Source: Rhodococcoides kyotonense
Lineage (GTDB): Bacteria; Actinomycetota; Actinomycetes; Mycobacteriales; Mycobacteriaceae
Assembly: GCF_900188125.1 (NCBI RefSeq)
Contig: NZ_FZOW01000014.1
Span: 62,001-126,000, forward strand
Direction: 5' to 3'
Length of the DNA: 64,000 nucleotides
Part shown: one piece after another, positions 36,949 through 45,001 of the stretch
Position numbering within the stretch: position 1 is the first letter of the stretch
Layout: each line of letters starts with the position of its first letter
The notes under the pieces: model-generated
Told to the model about the DNA's origin: nothing
Database searches by the model: none
Seen by the model: only the letters and a program-made list of their open reading frames with translations
Translations under genes and position numbers: made by a program

Positions 36949-38424
36949 TCAGTGCAGCAGAACCGGTTTCGTGCCGTCGGCGCCGTCGACCGGGGTGACC
37001 TTCTTGCGCGGCAGGAAGAACGCGGGCACGAACGTCAACACGATCAGCACGAGTGCAACCATGAACGTCGTTCCGAATGCGCCGGCGGAGATGTCCAGCG
37101 CATCGGTGGGTGACGTCGCGTTCACGACGTTCTTCAGTTGGTTCGTCAGCACGACCGACATGACGGCCGTGCCGATGGAACCTGCCGTCTGCTGCACGAT
37201 GTTCATCAACGTCGAGCCTCGTGCCACGTTGTGATCGGTCAGCGTCTGCAACGCGGCCGTCATGATCGGCATCATCGTCGATCCGAGACCCATGCCCATG
37301 ACGAACAGCGCACCGAGCAGGATCCAGTACGACGTCCCTGCACCGACCTGTGTGAACACGGCCATGCCTGCGGTGATGAACACCATGCCGGTCAGAACGA
37401 TCTTTCCCGGTCCGATGCGGTCGGCCAGTGTGCCTGCGATCGGCATGGTCAACATCGCGCCGATACCCTGCGGGGCGAGCAGCAAACCGGCCGCGAGCGT
37501 CGTCTCGCCACGGATCTGCAGAAAGTAACTCGGGAACAGCAGGCCCGCACCCATGAACGCGACCATGAAGAGCGTCGTGGTGATGACGGCGACCGTCAGA
37601 GCCCTGTTCGCGAACAAGCGGAGGTCGATCAGCGGGTGCTCGGTGCGCAGGGCGTGGAACACGAACAGCACGATCAGAACGGCTCCGACGATCGCGGGCA
37701 CGAGCACACGCGTCGCGAACACGGTTTCGGTTTCGGGAATCGACGACACACCGAACAGGAACAACGCGAGACCCGGCGACAACATCAGCATGCCCAGGAA
37801 GTCGAACGATTCCGACGGCGTCGGATCGTCCTTGGGGAAGATCACGACAGCGGCGATGAGCGCGACGAAGCCGATCGGAACGTTGATCAGGAAGATCCAG
37901 TGCCAGCTCGCAGCTTCGAGAAGCCAGCCACCGAGGATCGGTCCGCTGATCGGCCCGAGCAGCATGGGTACGCCGAGCACGGCCATGACGCGACCGATGC
38001 GTTCGGGTCCCGCGGCGCGAGTCATGATCGTCATGCCCAGCGGCATCAGCATGCCGCCACCGAGGCCCTGAAGTACCCGGAACGCGATCAGCGTCGTGAT
38101 GTCCCACGCGAAGCTGCACAGCACCGATCCGAGAACGAACAGAACGAGCGCCGTGATGTACAGGCGTTTGGTACCGAACCTGTCCGCTGCCCATCCGGTC
38201 AGCGGAATGACCGTTGCGAGAGCGAGGGTGTATCCCGTCATGGTCCACGCGACGGTGGCGTAGGTCGCGTCGAAGACGTCCATGAACGTCGGCAGCGCCA
38301 CACTGACGACGGTGACGTCGAGGATGGACATGATGGCGCCGAGCACCACGACGCCCGCGACCTTCAGAACGGCCGAATCGAGCTTGTCGCCTGCGGCCGG
38401 CGGCGATGATCCTGGCTGCGTCAT
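36949..38424 (-). CDS. DHA2-family drug efflux MFS transporter (14 TM, EmrB/QacA type)
   Basis: 491 residues with about 14 membrane helices. Family motifs: LDVTVVSVALPTFMDVF in helix 1 (motif D1), WAADRFGTKRLYI loop (motif A), RVLQGLGGGMLMPLG (motif B), GPISGPILGGWL (motif C, antiporter). Probably a proton-drug antiporter. The ATG at 38424 is preferred because GAAGGA is nine bases upstream; 38430 is in frame but too close. It is not in the corresponding M. tuberculosis interval (Rv3213c-Rv3214), so it looks like an insertion into the backbone. Confidence 0.9.
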   Translation of the reverse strand: MTQPGSSPPAAGDKLDSAVLKVAGVVVLGAIMSILDVTVVSVALPTFMDVFDATYATVAWTMTGYTLALATVIPLTGWAADRFGTKRLYITALVLFVLGSVLCSFAWDITTLIAFRVLQGLGGGMLMPLGMTIMTRAAGPERIGRVMAVLGVPMLLGPISGPILGGWLLEAASWHWIFLINVPIGFVALIAAVVIFPKDDPTPSESFDFLGMLMLSPGLALFLFGVSSIPETETVFATRVLVPAIVGAVLIVLFVFHALRTEHPLIDLRLFANRALTVAVITTTLFMVAFMGAGLLFPSYFLQIRGETTLAAGLLLAPQGIGAMLTMPIAGTLADRIGPGKIVLTGMVFITAGMAVFTQVGAGTSYWILLGALFVMGMGLGSTMMPIMTAALQTLTDHNVARGSTLMNIVQQTAGSIGTAVMSVVLTNQLKNVVNATSPTDALDISAGAFGTTFMVALVLIVLTFVPAFFLPRKKVTPVDGADGTKPVLLH

Positions 38425-38716
38425 GGGCATCCGTCCTTCGTTCTGGCAAGTGGAAGAGTTATCTGACCGATGGAGAAAGAGCTGTCGACGTAGCGAAGGG
38501 CATTCGAGACGGCTACCGACGCCAAGCGGGGCACGCGATGTGCGCCGAGCGTTCCGGTCGACGCGAAACAGTATTCCCTGATGTCGCCGGTCACTCAATT
38601 CGATTTCCGAACAGATCTGCGCACGGGACTGTGAGACCCGACACCACAGTCGGTTTCGTCCGTTTCGGTGGTCCCTGCCGCGTCTGCCGCGCGCCACGCA
38701 CGGCAGTATTGACCCC

Positions 38717-39343
38717 ATGACCACATCAGCCAACGGTGACATCGGACGCGTCGTGCTACTGCGACACGGTGAGACCGAGTGGGCGACGACGGGTCGTCAC
38801 ACCGGAACCACCGATGTTCCCCTCACCGCGGTCGGTGAGGAACAGGCGGTTGCGGCAGGAACGCTGGTGCAGGAACTCGATCTGCGCGCTCCGCTTGTGT
38901 TGTGCAGTCCACGCGCGCGGGCGCAGCACACCGCGCGCCTGGCCGGTCTCGAGATCGATCGGTCGTGGGACGCGTTGGCCGAGTGGGACTACGGCGACTA
39001 CGAAGGTCTGACCACGAAGGAGATTCGGAAGAGCGTTCCGCACTGGACGGTCTGGACGCACCCGTGCCCGAACGGCGAAACGATCGACGAGATCGGCACC
39101 CGCGCCGATCTGGTCCTGTCCGTCGCCTTGTCCGCGCTCGAGGAACGCGACGTGGTTCTCGTCGGCCACGGACACTTCTCGCGTGCGCTGCTGACCCGGT
39201 GGATCGAGCTACCCGTCTCGGAGGGCAAACGATTCGCGTTGTCCCCGGCGGCATATTCGGTCCTCGGATTCGAGCACGCGTACCGGCAGATCTCCGTGCA
39301 CAACATCCATCCGTCCGTCAGGACAGGCAGGAAGCAGAGCTAG
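38717..39343 (+). CDS. Histidine acid phosphatase (phosphoglycerate mutase-like, Rv3214/Gpm2)
   Basis: 208 residues of the histidine phosphatase superfamily: catalytic LLRHGETEW (about residues 14-22), SPRARAQHTA with the second arginine, WDYGDYEG and the second catalytic histidine in VLVGHGHFSRALL. The Rv3214 protein was shown to be a broad acid phosphatase rather than a mutase; the same is expected here. Its stop overlaps that of the convergent membrane-protein gene by four bases. Confidence 0.88.
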   Translation: MTTSANGDIGRVVLLRHGETEWATTGRHTGTTDVPLTAVGEEQAVAAGTLVQELDLRAPLVLCSPRARAQHTARLAGLEIDRSWDALAEWDYGDYEGLTTKEIRKSVPHWTVWTHPCPNGETIDEIGTRADLVLSVALSALEERDVVLVGHGHFSRALLTRWIELPVSEGKRFALSPAAYSVLGFEHAYRQISVHNIHPSVRTGRKQS

Positions 39344-39762
39344 CGCTCTTCCTCGTCGGGGCCGTACTCGGCGGCCATCCAGCGGGACGACGGTGGACTG
39401 AACAGCAGCACCAGAATCGCGAGCACCCCGGCACCGAGAACAGCCCCGTACAGAGGCTGGTGCGAATCGGTGAGCAACGCCCAGACGACGGGAAGCAACA
39501 GCAGCTGCACGACGAGTGCGATGGCACGTCCCCATCGCCTGCCCGCGATCAACGCTATGCCCGCGGCGAGTACCGCCACTCCGATCACCGCGAACCACCC
39601 GGCAGTTCCGTAGCCGTTCGCGGTGGTGCGATCCGAACCCTCGAGCGCACGCACCAGGAGAACGACCGCTGCGACGAGTGCGACGACCCCCTCGACGGCG
39701 ACGAGCACCCCGGCCGATCGGAACGTCGCGGGAGGCACCTGAGGCAGTGAGGGCGTCGACAC
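39340..39762 (-). CDS. Small integral membrane protein (Rv3217c-like)
   Basis: 140 residues with four membrane helices (about 16-38, 53-73, 79-97, 104-121) and a charged tail ending GPDEEER. No functional motif. The position between the phosphatase and the lipid-kinase gene matches Rv3217c. The genes Rv3215 (entC) and Rv3216 found in M. tuberculosis are absent from this stretch. Confidence 0.78.
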   Translation of the reverse strand: MSTPSLPQVPPATFRSAGVLVAVEGVVALVAAVVLLVRALEGSDRTTANGYGTAGWFAVIGVAVLAAGIALIAGRRWGRAIALVVQLLLLPVVWALLTDSHQPLYGAVLGAGVLAILVLLFSPPSSRWMAAEYGPDEEER

Positions 39763-39802
39763 CCGGCCAGCCTAGAACACGCCCACGTTAGGCTCAGTCC
39801 CC

Positions 39803-40792
39803 GTGCGCGCGCTCTTGATCGTCAACCCCAATGCGACCTCGACCACCCCCGCCGCCCGCGACCTACTTGCACACGCTCTGTCGAGCCGTGTTCGGGTCAC
39901 CGTGGCGCATACGACGCATCGCGATCATGCTGCCGAGCTGGCCCGCCAGGCCCGCGAGGACGGAATGGGTCTGGTGATCGTGCACGGCGGCGACGGCACC
40001 GTGAACGAAGTCGTCAACGGCATGCTCGGTGTCCCGTTACCCACATCGATGAAGTCCGTGACCATCGGGGCGATCCCACCACTCGCAGTCGTTCCTGGCG
40101 GCAGTGCGAACGTGTTCGCGAGGTCACTCGGCATCGCATCCGATCCAGTGGCCGCGACGAATCAGTTGATCGATCTCCTCGCGTCGCGATCGAGACGGAC
40201 CATCGGACTCGGCCACTGCGACAATCGGTGGTTCACCTTCAATGCCGGCCTGGGGCTCGATGCCGACGTCTGCCGCGCCATCGACGCGAGCAGGAAGGAC
40301 GGCAGACCGGTCTCCGCGAGCAGATACGTGCGGTCGTCTGTACGCGAGTTCTTCCGCAAGAAACGTCACGAGCCGACGCTGACCGTCGACATTCCGGATC
40401 ACGATTCGGTAACGGGAGTTCATTACGCTTTCGTGTCCAATTCGAGTCCGTGGACTTACCTGAACGAGCGGCCGGTTCACACCAACCCCGGTACGTCGTT
40501 CGAGACCGGACTCGGCCTGTTCGCCATGCGTACGACGAAGGTTCTTCCGAGCTTGAACGTCTCGCGGCAACTCCTGTCGGCGACCGCGGAACCCAAGTCC
40601 CGCAAACTCTTCCGGCACGACGACGTCCCCCGAATCCGCATCACGTCGTCGGAACCGATCGGATTGCAGATGGACGGGGACTACTTGGGAGAGCGCACGG
40701 AGGCGGAATTCTTCTCGACCCCGGCGGTGTTGGAAGTACTGGCTCCGACAGCTGGCGCGGACCTGCCCGATCGGGCAGTTACGTCCCCGTAG
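39803..40792 (+). CDS. Diacylglycerol/lipid kinase family protein (Rv3218 homologue)
   Basis: 329 residues with a DAGK catalytic N-domain: LLIVNPNATST at the start, GGDGTVNEVVNGML (nucleotide-binding GGDGT) and PGGSANVFARSLG. The C-domain has the conserved SSEPIGLQMDGDYLGE. Such enzymes phosphorylate diacylglycerol, sphingosine or other lipids; the substrate is not predictable. GTG start at 39803, 40 bases from a divergent gene. Confidence 0.88.
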   Translation: MRALLIVNPNATSTTPAARDLLAHALSSRVRVTVAHTTHRDHAAELARQAREDGMGLVIVHGGDGTVNEVVNGMLGVPLPTSMKSVTIGAIPPLAVVPGGSANVFARSLGIASDPVAATNQLIDLLASRSRRTIGLGHCDNRWFTFNAGLGLDADVCRAIDASRKDGRPVSASRYVRSSVREFFRKKRHEPTLTVDIPDHDSVTGVHYAFVSNSSPWTYLNERPVHTNPGTSFETGLGLFAMRTTKVLPSLNVSRQLLSATAEPKSRKLFRHDDVPRIRITSSEPIGLQMDGDYLGERTEAEFFSTPAVLEVLAPTAGADLPDRAVTSP

Positions 40793-40948
40793 GACAGGAC
40801 GCAAGACCAGCTGTCAGGCCTGTTTTGCTGGGGAAATCTCAGCAGAAACAACCCTGGAAGGGTACAAAGGAGCGCAGGAGGCTTAAGCGAGCCTAACAGC
40901 GTGAGCTTGACCACGGACCGGCGGCTATCTATTGACTTCCCCTAAGTT

Positions 40949-40964
40949 CGTGAAAGCATTCACA
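40949..40964. promoter_or_regulatory. CRP/cAMP-receptor-type site upstream of whiB1
   Basis: CGTGA-AAGCAT-TCACA is one base from the TGTGA-N6-TCACA consensus and lies about 85 bases upstream of the whiB1 start, just downstream of a -35-like TTGACT (40932-40937). M. tuberculosis whiB1 is known to be controlled by CRP (Rv3676) from its promoter region. Confidence 0.75.
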
Positions 40965-41046
40965 AGCAACAGTGCGGAAACATTCGATACGCACTCGTGA
41001 ACTACAGAGAAACTATGGCGCTACGGCGCCCGGTAAGGAGCAGAGG

Positions 41047-41301
41047 ATGGACTGGCGCCACAAAGCCATTTGTCGCGACGAAGACCCGGAGCTGTTTTTC
41101 CCCGTAGGAAACAGTGGCCCGGCGCTCGCGCAGATCGCTGATGCCAAGGTCGTCTGCACGCGTTGCCCAGTCACCGCAGAGTGCCTTTCCTGGGCACTCG
41201 AGTCCGGCCAGGACGCAGGCGTGTGGGGTGGAATGAGCGAAGACGAACGTCGCGCACTCAAGCGACGCAATGCACGTACGCGTGCACGCAGTTCCGTCTA
41301 G
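41047..41301 (+). CDS. whiB1: WhiB1, NO-sensitive [4Fe-4S] transcription factor
   Basis: 84 residues. Iron-sulfur cysteines Cys9, Cys37, Cys40 and Cys46 (CxxC-x5-C in VCTRCPVTAECLSW), the turn GVWGGM (58-63), and a basic DNA-binding tail KRRNARTRARSS. In mycobacteria WhiB1 is essential, binds the housekeeping sigma factor and reacts with nitric oxide. ATG 41047 is preceded by AAGGAG. Single gene with its own promoter region and terminator. Confidence 0.95.
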   Translation: MDWRHKAICRDEDPELFFPVGNSGPALAQIADAKVVCTRCPVTAECLSWALESGQDAGVWGGMSEDERRALKRRNARTRARSSV

Positions 41302-41337
41302 GTAACGGATCGGATACTCGTATCGCACGAGCATGTC

Positions 41338-41377
41338 GTGAAAGAACCCGGCACCCGAGGGTGCCGGGTTCTTTCAC
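41338..41377. terminator. Bidirectional terminator between whiB1 and pdtaS
   Basis: 18-base perfect arms starting GTGAAAGAACCCGGCACC with a CGAG loop, 36 bases after the whiB1 stop and 31 before the pdtaS stop. Confidence 0.88.
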
Positions 41378-41408
41378 GTTTCCGGCATCACCGCGACGTG
41401 GTGGGCAG

Positions 41409-42884
41409 TCAGTGCCGCGCCCGGCGACCGAGTGGAACCCGAAGGGATGCATCGGTTCCGCCGCCCTGTGCGGGATGCAGTCCGAGCGAACCACTCAGTT
41501 CGACCGACACCAACGTGCGCACGATCTGCAGCCCCAGTCCTTCCGATCGTTCGAGCGAGAAACCCGTCGGCAGCCCTTGTCCGTCGTCGTGGATCACGAC
41601 GTCGAGCCAGCGGGCCGAACGGTCGGCCTTGATCAGCACGGTTCCGGCCGAGCCTGCCTCGAACCCGTGTTCCATCGCGTTCTGGACCAATTCGGTCAGC
41701 ACCATGACCAGCGGTGTCGCACGCTCCGCGGAGAACACTCCGAGCTTGCCCTCCCGCTTGACTCGAACACGGGAGTCGACCGTGGCGACATCGAGCATGA
41801 TCGGAACGAGACGATCCACGATCTCGTCGAGATCGACCTCTTCGTCGACCGACATCGACAACATCTCGTGCACGACGGCGATCGACGTCACGCGTCGCAC
41901 GGACTCCGACAGCGCGGAACGCGCTTCCTCGTTCTCCATCCGCCGCGACTGCAATCGCAACAGTGCAGCGACGGTCTGCAAATTGTTCTTGACGCGATGG
42001 TGAATCTCGCGGATCGTCGCGTCCTTGCTGAGCAGCGCTCGGTCCCGACGCTTCACCTCGGTGACGTCGCGGACGAGCACGATGGCTCCGACCGAGCGGT
42101 CGCGGGGGCGTAACGACAGCGTCCTGATGAGCACCGTCGCGCCGCGGGCGTCGACTTCCATCCGGTGCCCGACACTCGACGAGAGCGTCGCTCGGATATG
42201 GTCCGCAGCCTCCTGCGAGTCGAACGGGTCGGTGATCAGCGATCGCGTCACCGACGCAAGATCCCGCCCAGACAGTTCGGTTGCCAAACCCATCCGGTGA
42301 TACGCGGAAAGGGCATTCGGACTCGCGTAGACGACCCTGCCTTCGGTGTCGAGACGGATGAACCCGTCGCCTGCACGCGGCGACGAATTGACGTCCGTCC
42401 GTTCCACAGGCGTCGGGAACGTGCCGTCGCTGATCATGCGGCACAGATCGTCGGCGCTGGTGCGATAGGCGATCTCGAGCGAGCTTGGCCTGCGCTGCTG
42501 CGCGGGGCTCGTGTCTCTCGTCAGTACGGCGATGACGTGCTCTCCGCACCGGACCGGCACGCTCTCCGATCCGCGAACCTCGCCACGCACGATCTCGCGG
42601 GTGATCAGCGAATCGATGACCGTCGGGTGCTGGGATTCGGACACCACGGCTCCGACCATGTCCTCCGTGAACGCGGTCGGCGCAGTGGTCGGCCTGCACT
42701 GCGCCACGCACAGCACCTTCGCATCGGGGCTACCGGCGACGTCGTCGGTACCGACCCACAACAGCAGGTCAGCGAAGGACAGATCGGCGAGCAGTTGCCA
42801 TTCGCCTACGACCCGTTGCAGATGGTCGACGGCCTCACCCGGCAGATCGGTGTGCTCGGCCAGGAGGTCGCTCAGCGTGGACAT
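41409..42884 (-). CDS. pdtaS: Sensor histidine kinase PdtaS
   Basis: 491 residues: an N-terminal GAF domain (1-150), a PAS domain (about 165-275, starting GDGFIRLDTEGRVVYASPNA) and a HisKA_2-type kinase core with phospho-acceptor EIHHRVKNNLQTVAALLRLQ (fragments EIHHRVKNN) followed by HATPase_c motifs ELVQNAMEHG and DDGQGLP, then GLGLQIVRTL. PdtaS is soluble and phosphorylates the ANTAR regulator PdtaR, encoded elsewhere. In M. tuberculosis the pair responds to copper and nitric oxide, of interest given the copper and nitrite clusters here. Position matches Rv3220c. Confidence 0.92.
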   Translation of the reverse strand: MSTLSDLLAEHTDLPGEAVDHLQRVVGEWQLLADLSFADLLLWVGTDDVAGSPDAKVLCVAQCRPTTAPTAFTEDMVGAVVSESQHPTVIDSLITREIVRGEVRGSESVPVRCGEHVIAVLTRDTSPAQQRRPSSLEIAYRTSADDLCRMISDGTFPTPVERTDVNSSPRAGDGFIRLDTEGRVVYASPNALSAYHRMGLATELSGRDLASVTRSLITDPFDSQEAADHIRATLSSSVGHRMEVDARGATVLIRTLSLRPRDRSVGAIVLVRDVTEVKRRDRALLSKDATIREIHHRVKNNLQTVAALLRLQSRRMENEEARSALSESVRRVTSIAVVHEMLSMSVDEEVDLDEIVDRLVPIMLDVATVDSRVRVKREGKLGVFSAERATPLVMVLTELVQNAMEHGFEAGSAGTVLIKADRSARWLDVVIHDDGQGLPTGFSLERSEGLGLQIVRTLVSVELSGSLGLHPAQGGGTDASLRVPLGRRARH

Positions 42885-42903
42885 CTCAGCGGTGGTTCGC
42901 TGG

Positions 42904-43119
42904 TCAGGCGACGACGGCGATGAGATCGCCCTGCTGGATCACGTCACCGACCTCGACGCCGACGGTCGTCACCATACCTGCGGTCTCGGCGAGTACCGGG
43001 ATCTCCATCTTCATCGATTCGAGAACGACGAGCGTATCGCCGACGGCGACCGTGTCGCCCTCTGCCACGACGATCTGAAAGACAGTCGACACCATTTCCG
43101 CCCGCACGTCCTCGGCCAT
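42904..43119 (-). CDS. Biotinyl/lipoyl carrier protein (TB7.3, Rv3221c homologue)
   Basis: 71-residue single-domain carrier. ESMKMEIPV carries the biotinylated lysine in the AMKM/SMKM hairpin, and the rest follows the biotinyl domain (AEGDTVAVGDTLVVLESMK, then GDVIQQGDLIAVV). The stand-alone domain is presumably biotinylated by BirA; its carboxylase partner is not in the window. ATG 43119; 19 bases upstream of pdtaS and likely co-transcribed. Confidence 0.9.
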   Translation of the reverse strand: MAEDVRAEMVSTVFQIVVAEGDTVAVGDTLVVLESMKMEIPVLAETAGMVTTVGVEVGDVIQQGDLIAVVA

Positions 43120-43212
43120 GACTCTCCCTCTCGTCCCACGCTCCACGAGACCCGTGGAAGCGCACTCGGTCTCACGTGAAAGACTGTAGTGAACCTACGA
43201 GAGGAGCTACAC

Positions 43213-43287
43213 ATGGGTAAGCGTGGACGCAAGAAGCGCAGTCGCAAGAACAACAAGGCAAACCACGGCAAGCGTCCCAACAGCTGA
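43213..43287 (+). CDS. 50S ribosomal protein bL37 (24 residues)
   Basis: A tiny gene encoding MGKRGRKKRSRKNNKANHG then KRPNS. This is close to the mycobacterial ribosomal protein bL37 seen in cryo-EM structures (AURKAIP1/COX24-like domain), which binds 23S rRNA in the large subunit. A strong GAGAGGAG ribosome site ends seven bases before the ATG, and a perfect terminator hairpin follows the stop. Location between the biotinyl carrier and rshA agrees with mycobacteria. Confidence 0.9.
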   Translation: MGKRGRKKRSRKNNKANHGKRPNS

Positions 43288-43305
43288 CGCAGTGCCCTGA
43301 TACAC

Positions 43306-43342
43306 GAGAAGGCCGGGAAGCTCGATGCTTCCCGGCCTTCTC
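43306..43342. terminator. Bidirectional terminator between bL37 and rshA
   Basis: 16-base perfect arms GAGAAGGCCGGGAAGC and complement with loop TCGAT, 19 bases after the bL37 stop and 16 before the rshA stop. Confidence 0.9.
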
Positions 43343-43357
43343 CGTGTTCGGCTGGTT

Positions 43358-43645
43358 CTAGTCGATCTCGGACTGCTTGATCAGAACGGTCCGTCGAATT
43401 TCGATGCTCAATCGCTCTCGGAGCCCGGCAGGCGCCTGCTCTCCCCCGCACTTGCGCCCGATGAGGCTCTTGACCTTCTCCTCGATTCCATATGCAGCGA
43501 GGCACGAACCACACTCGTCCAGGTGGCGCTTCAGTCGGTGTTTGGTTCCCTCGTCGCACTCGTTGTCCAACATCAGCCATACATCGGCGATCACCGCCGA
43601 GCAGTCCAGCTTCTCGAACTCGCTGTTCTCCGCATCCGATGTCAC
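43358..43645 (-). CDS. rshA: Anti-sigma factor RshA (ZAS family)
   Basis: 95 residues with the zinc anti-sigma signature HxxxCxxC in [12 protein letters not shown] (His41, Cys45, Cys48). RshA binds SigH in the reduced state and releases it upon thiol oxidation. It starts GTG in four-base overlap with the sigH stop, so translation is coupled and stoichiometry maintained. Confidence 0.93.
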   Translation of the reverse strand: MTSDAENSEFEKLDCSAVIADVWLMLDNECDEGTKHRLKRHLDECGSCLAAYGIEEKVKSLIGRKCGGEQAPAGLRERLSIEIRRTVLIKQSEID

Positions 43646-44397
43646 CGCGAAACCTCCTGCTCGTGCGCGTCGACCGCGCCGCCCCGATTGAATCCACGCT
43701 CGCGGGCCACACCGGCGAGCAGACCCCTGAGTTGCTTGCGGCCACGATGCAGCCGCGACATCACCGTTCCGATGGGCGTGCCCATGATCTCGGCGATCTC
43801 CTTGTACGGGAATCCCTCGACGTCGGCGTAGTAGACCGCCATGCGGAATTCTTCCGGCAACGACTGCAGTGCAGTCTTGATGTCGTCGTCGGGCAAGGCG
43901 TCCAACGCCTCGACTTCCGCCGACCGCAGGCCGGTCGACGTGTGCTCGGCCGTAGCGGCGAGCTGCCAGTCGGTGATCTCGTCGGTCGGGTACTGCGCGG
44001 GTTGCCGCTGCTTCTTCCGGTACGAGTTGATGTAGGTGTTGGTCAGAATTCGGTACAACCAGGCCTTGAGATTCGTGCCTTCACGGAACGACCGGAAGGC
44101 GGAATAGGCCTTGATGTAGGTCTCCTGGACCAGGTCTTCCGCGTCTGCAGGGTTTCGCGTCATGCGCAGTGCGGCACCGTACAGCTGGTCCAGCATCGGG
44201 AGCGCGTCACGTTCGAAACGTTCCGTCAGTTCGGTCTCCGATTCAGCCGCCGCCTGAGCTGTGCGCTCGACTTCCTCCACGCTGATCCCTTCGGTAGCCA
44301 TGTTCGACCAGGTTACCGCGGGCTCTGTCAGGTCCTTCACGTAGATCGCACTGCCACCGGCAGCGCGGACGGGTCGCTCGGTCGTGGTTGCAGCCAC
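43642..44397 (-). CDS. sigH: ECF sigma factor SigH (thiol-oxidative and heat stress)
   Basis: 251 residues from GTG 44397, which has a GGAAGGGA ribosome site. Region 2 shows [23 protein letters not shown] and [20 protein letters not shown]; region 4 shows [42 protein letters not shown] (in fragments: [30 protein letters not shown]). An internal ATG at 44301 would give a 219-residue protein nearer the M. tuberculosis length. Promoter placement (44438-44464) excludes the longer frame to 44484. Streptomyces SigR likewise has a long, stress-induced isoform. Confidence 0.9.
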   Translation of the reverse strand: MAATTTERPVRAAGGSAIYVKDLTEPAVTWSNMATEGISVEEVERTAQAAAESETELTERFERDALPMLDQLYGAALRMTRNPADAEDLVQETYIKAYSAFRSFREGTNLKAWLYRILTNTYINSYRKKQRQPAQYPTDEITDWQLAATAEHTSTGLRSAEVEALDALPDDDIKTALQSLPEEFRMAVYYADVEGFPYKEIAEIMGTPIGTVMSRLHRGRKQLRGLLAGVARERGFNRGGAVDAHEQEVSR

Positions 44398-44437
44398 AGC
44401 GTGTCCCTTCCTGCTCGTTAGATACTCGAACCAGAAG

Positions 44438-44464
44438 AACACCGAGACTGCTCGACGTGTTCCC
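44438..44464 (-). promoter_or_regulatory. SigH-type autoregulatory promoter of sigH
   Basis: On the minus strand GGGAAC (44464-44459), exactly 18 bases, then GTT (44440-44438), matching the SigH/SigR consensus GGAAC/T-N18/19-GTT. It would start transcription about 35 bases before the GTG start of sigH. Confidence 0.8.
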
Positions 44465-44482
44465 ACCGATACAGTGACGCGC

Positions 44483-44977
44483 ATGGCCGCCGCATCGACA
44501 CCAGCTATAGCGGTACTCGCTCGAGCGAAGGTCGACCACGAGGTTCACACCTACGACCACGATCCGCGCTCGGAATCGTTCGGGACGGAAGCCGCCGACA
44601 TCCTGTGCGAACGCCTCGGTGTCGAGCGCGCGCAGATCTTCAAGACGCTCGTGATCCGCAAGCACGACGGAAAACTCGCCGTCGCCGTCCTCCCGGTCAC
44701 CAAGACGCTGTCGCTCAAGTCCGCTGCCGCGGCACTCGACACCCGCAAGGTCGCGATGGCCGAACGCGGCGAAGCCGAACGTTCGTCCGGCTACGTCTTC
44801 GGAGGCATTTCCCCTCTCGGCCAGAAGCGAGCACTGCCTACCGTCGTCGACGATTCCGCGCTCGGCTGGGATCGTGTGCTGTGCAGCGGCGGACGGCGCG
44901 GGCTGGAGATCGAACTCGATCCCCGTGAACTCGTTCGACTCACCCACGCAGTCACCGCGCCCATCGTGACGACGTGA
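44483..44977 (+). CDS. ybaK: YbaK/EbsC-type aminoacyl-tRNA deacylase
   Basis: 164 residues of the YbaK family: [12 protein letters not shown] near the start, [10 protein letters not shown] (invariant catalytic-type lysine in FKTL), and [21 protein letters not shown] (GGxSPxG loop, quoted as [10 protein letters not shown]). These enzymes remove misacylated cysteine from tRNA-Pro. ATG 44483; it is divergent from sigH and its start lies inside the interval used by the sigH promoter. Confidence 0.9.
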   Translation: MAAASTPAIAVLARAKVDHEVHTYDHDPRSESFGTEAADILCERLGVERAQIFKTLVIRKHDGKLAVAVLPVTKTLSLKSAAAALDTRKVAMAERGEAERSSGYVFGGISPLGQKRALPTVVDDSALGWDRVLCSGGRRGLEIELDPRELVRLTHAVTAPIVTT

Positions 44978-45001
44978 ACGTCGATGCGCAAAGATGGGCA
45001 G

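Noticed and set aside
37138-38409. A 423-codon open frame opposite the DHA2 transporter
   Set aside because: Rich in Arg, His, Gln, Asp as expected for the reverse complement of a hydrophobic membrane protein; no ribosome site.
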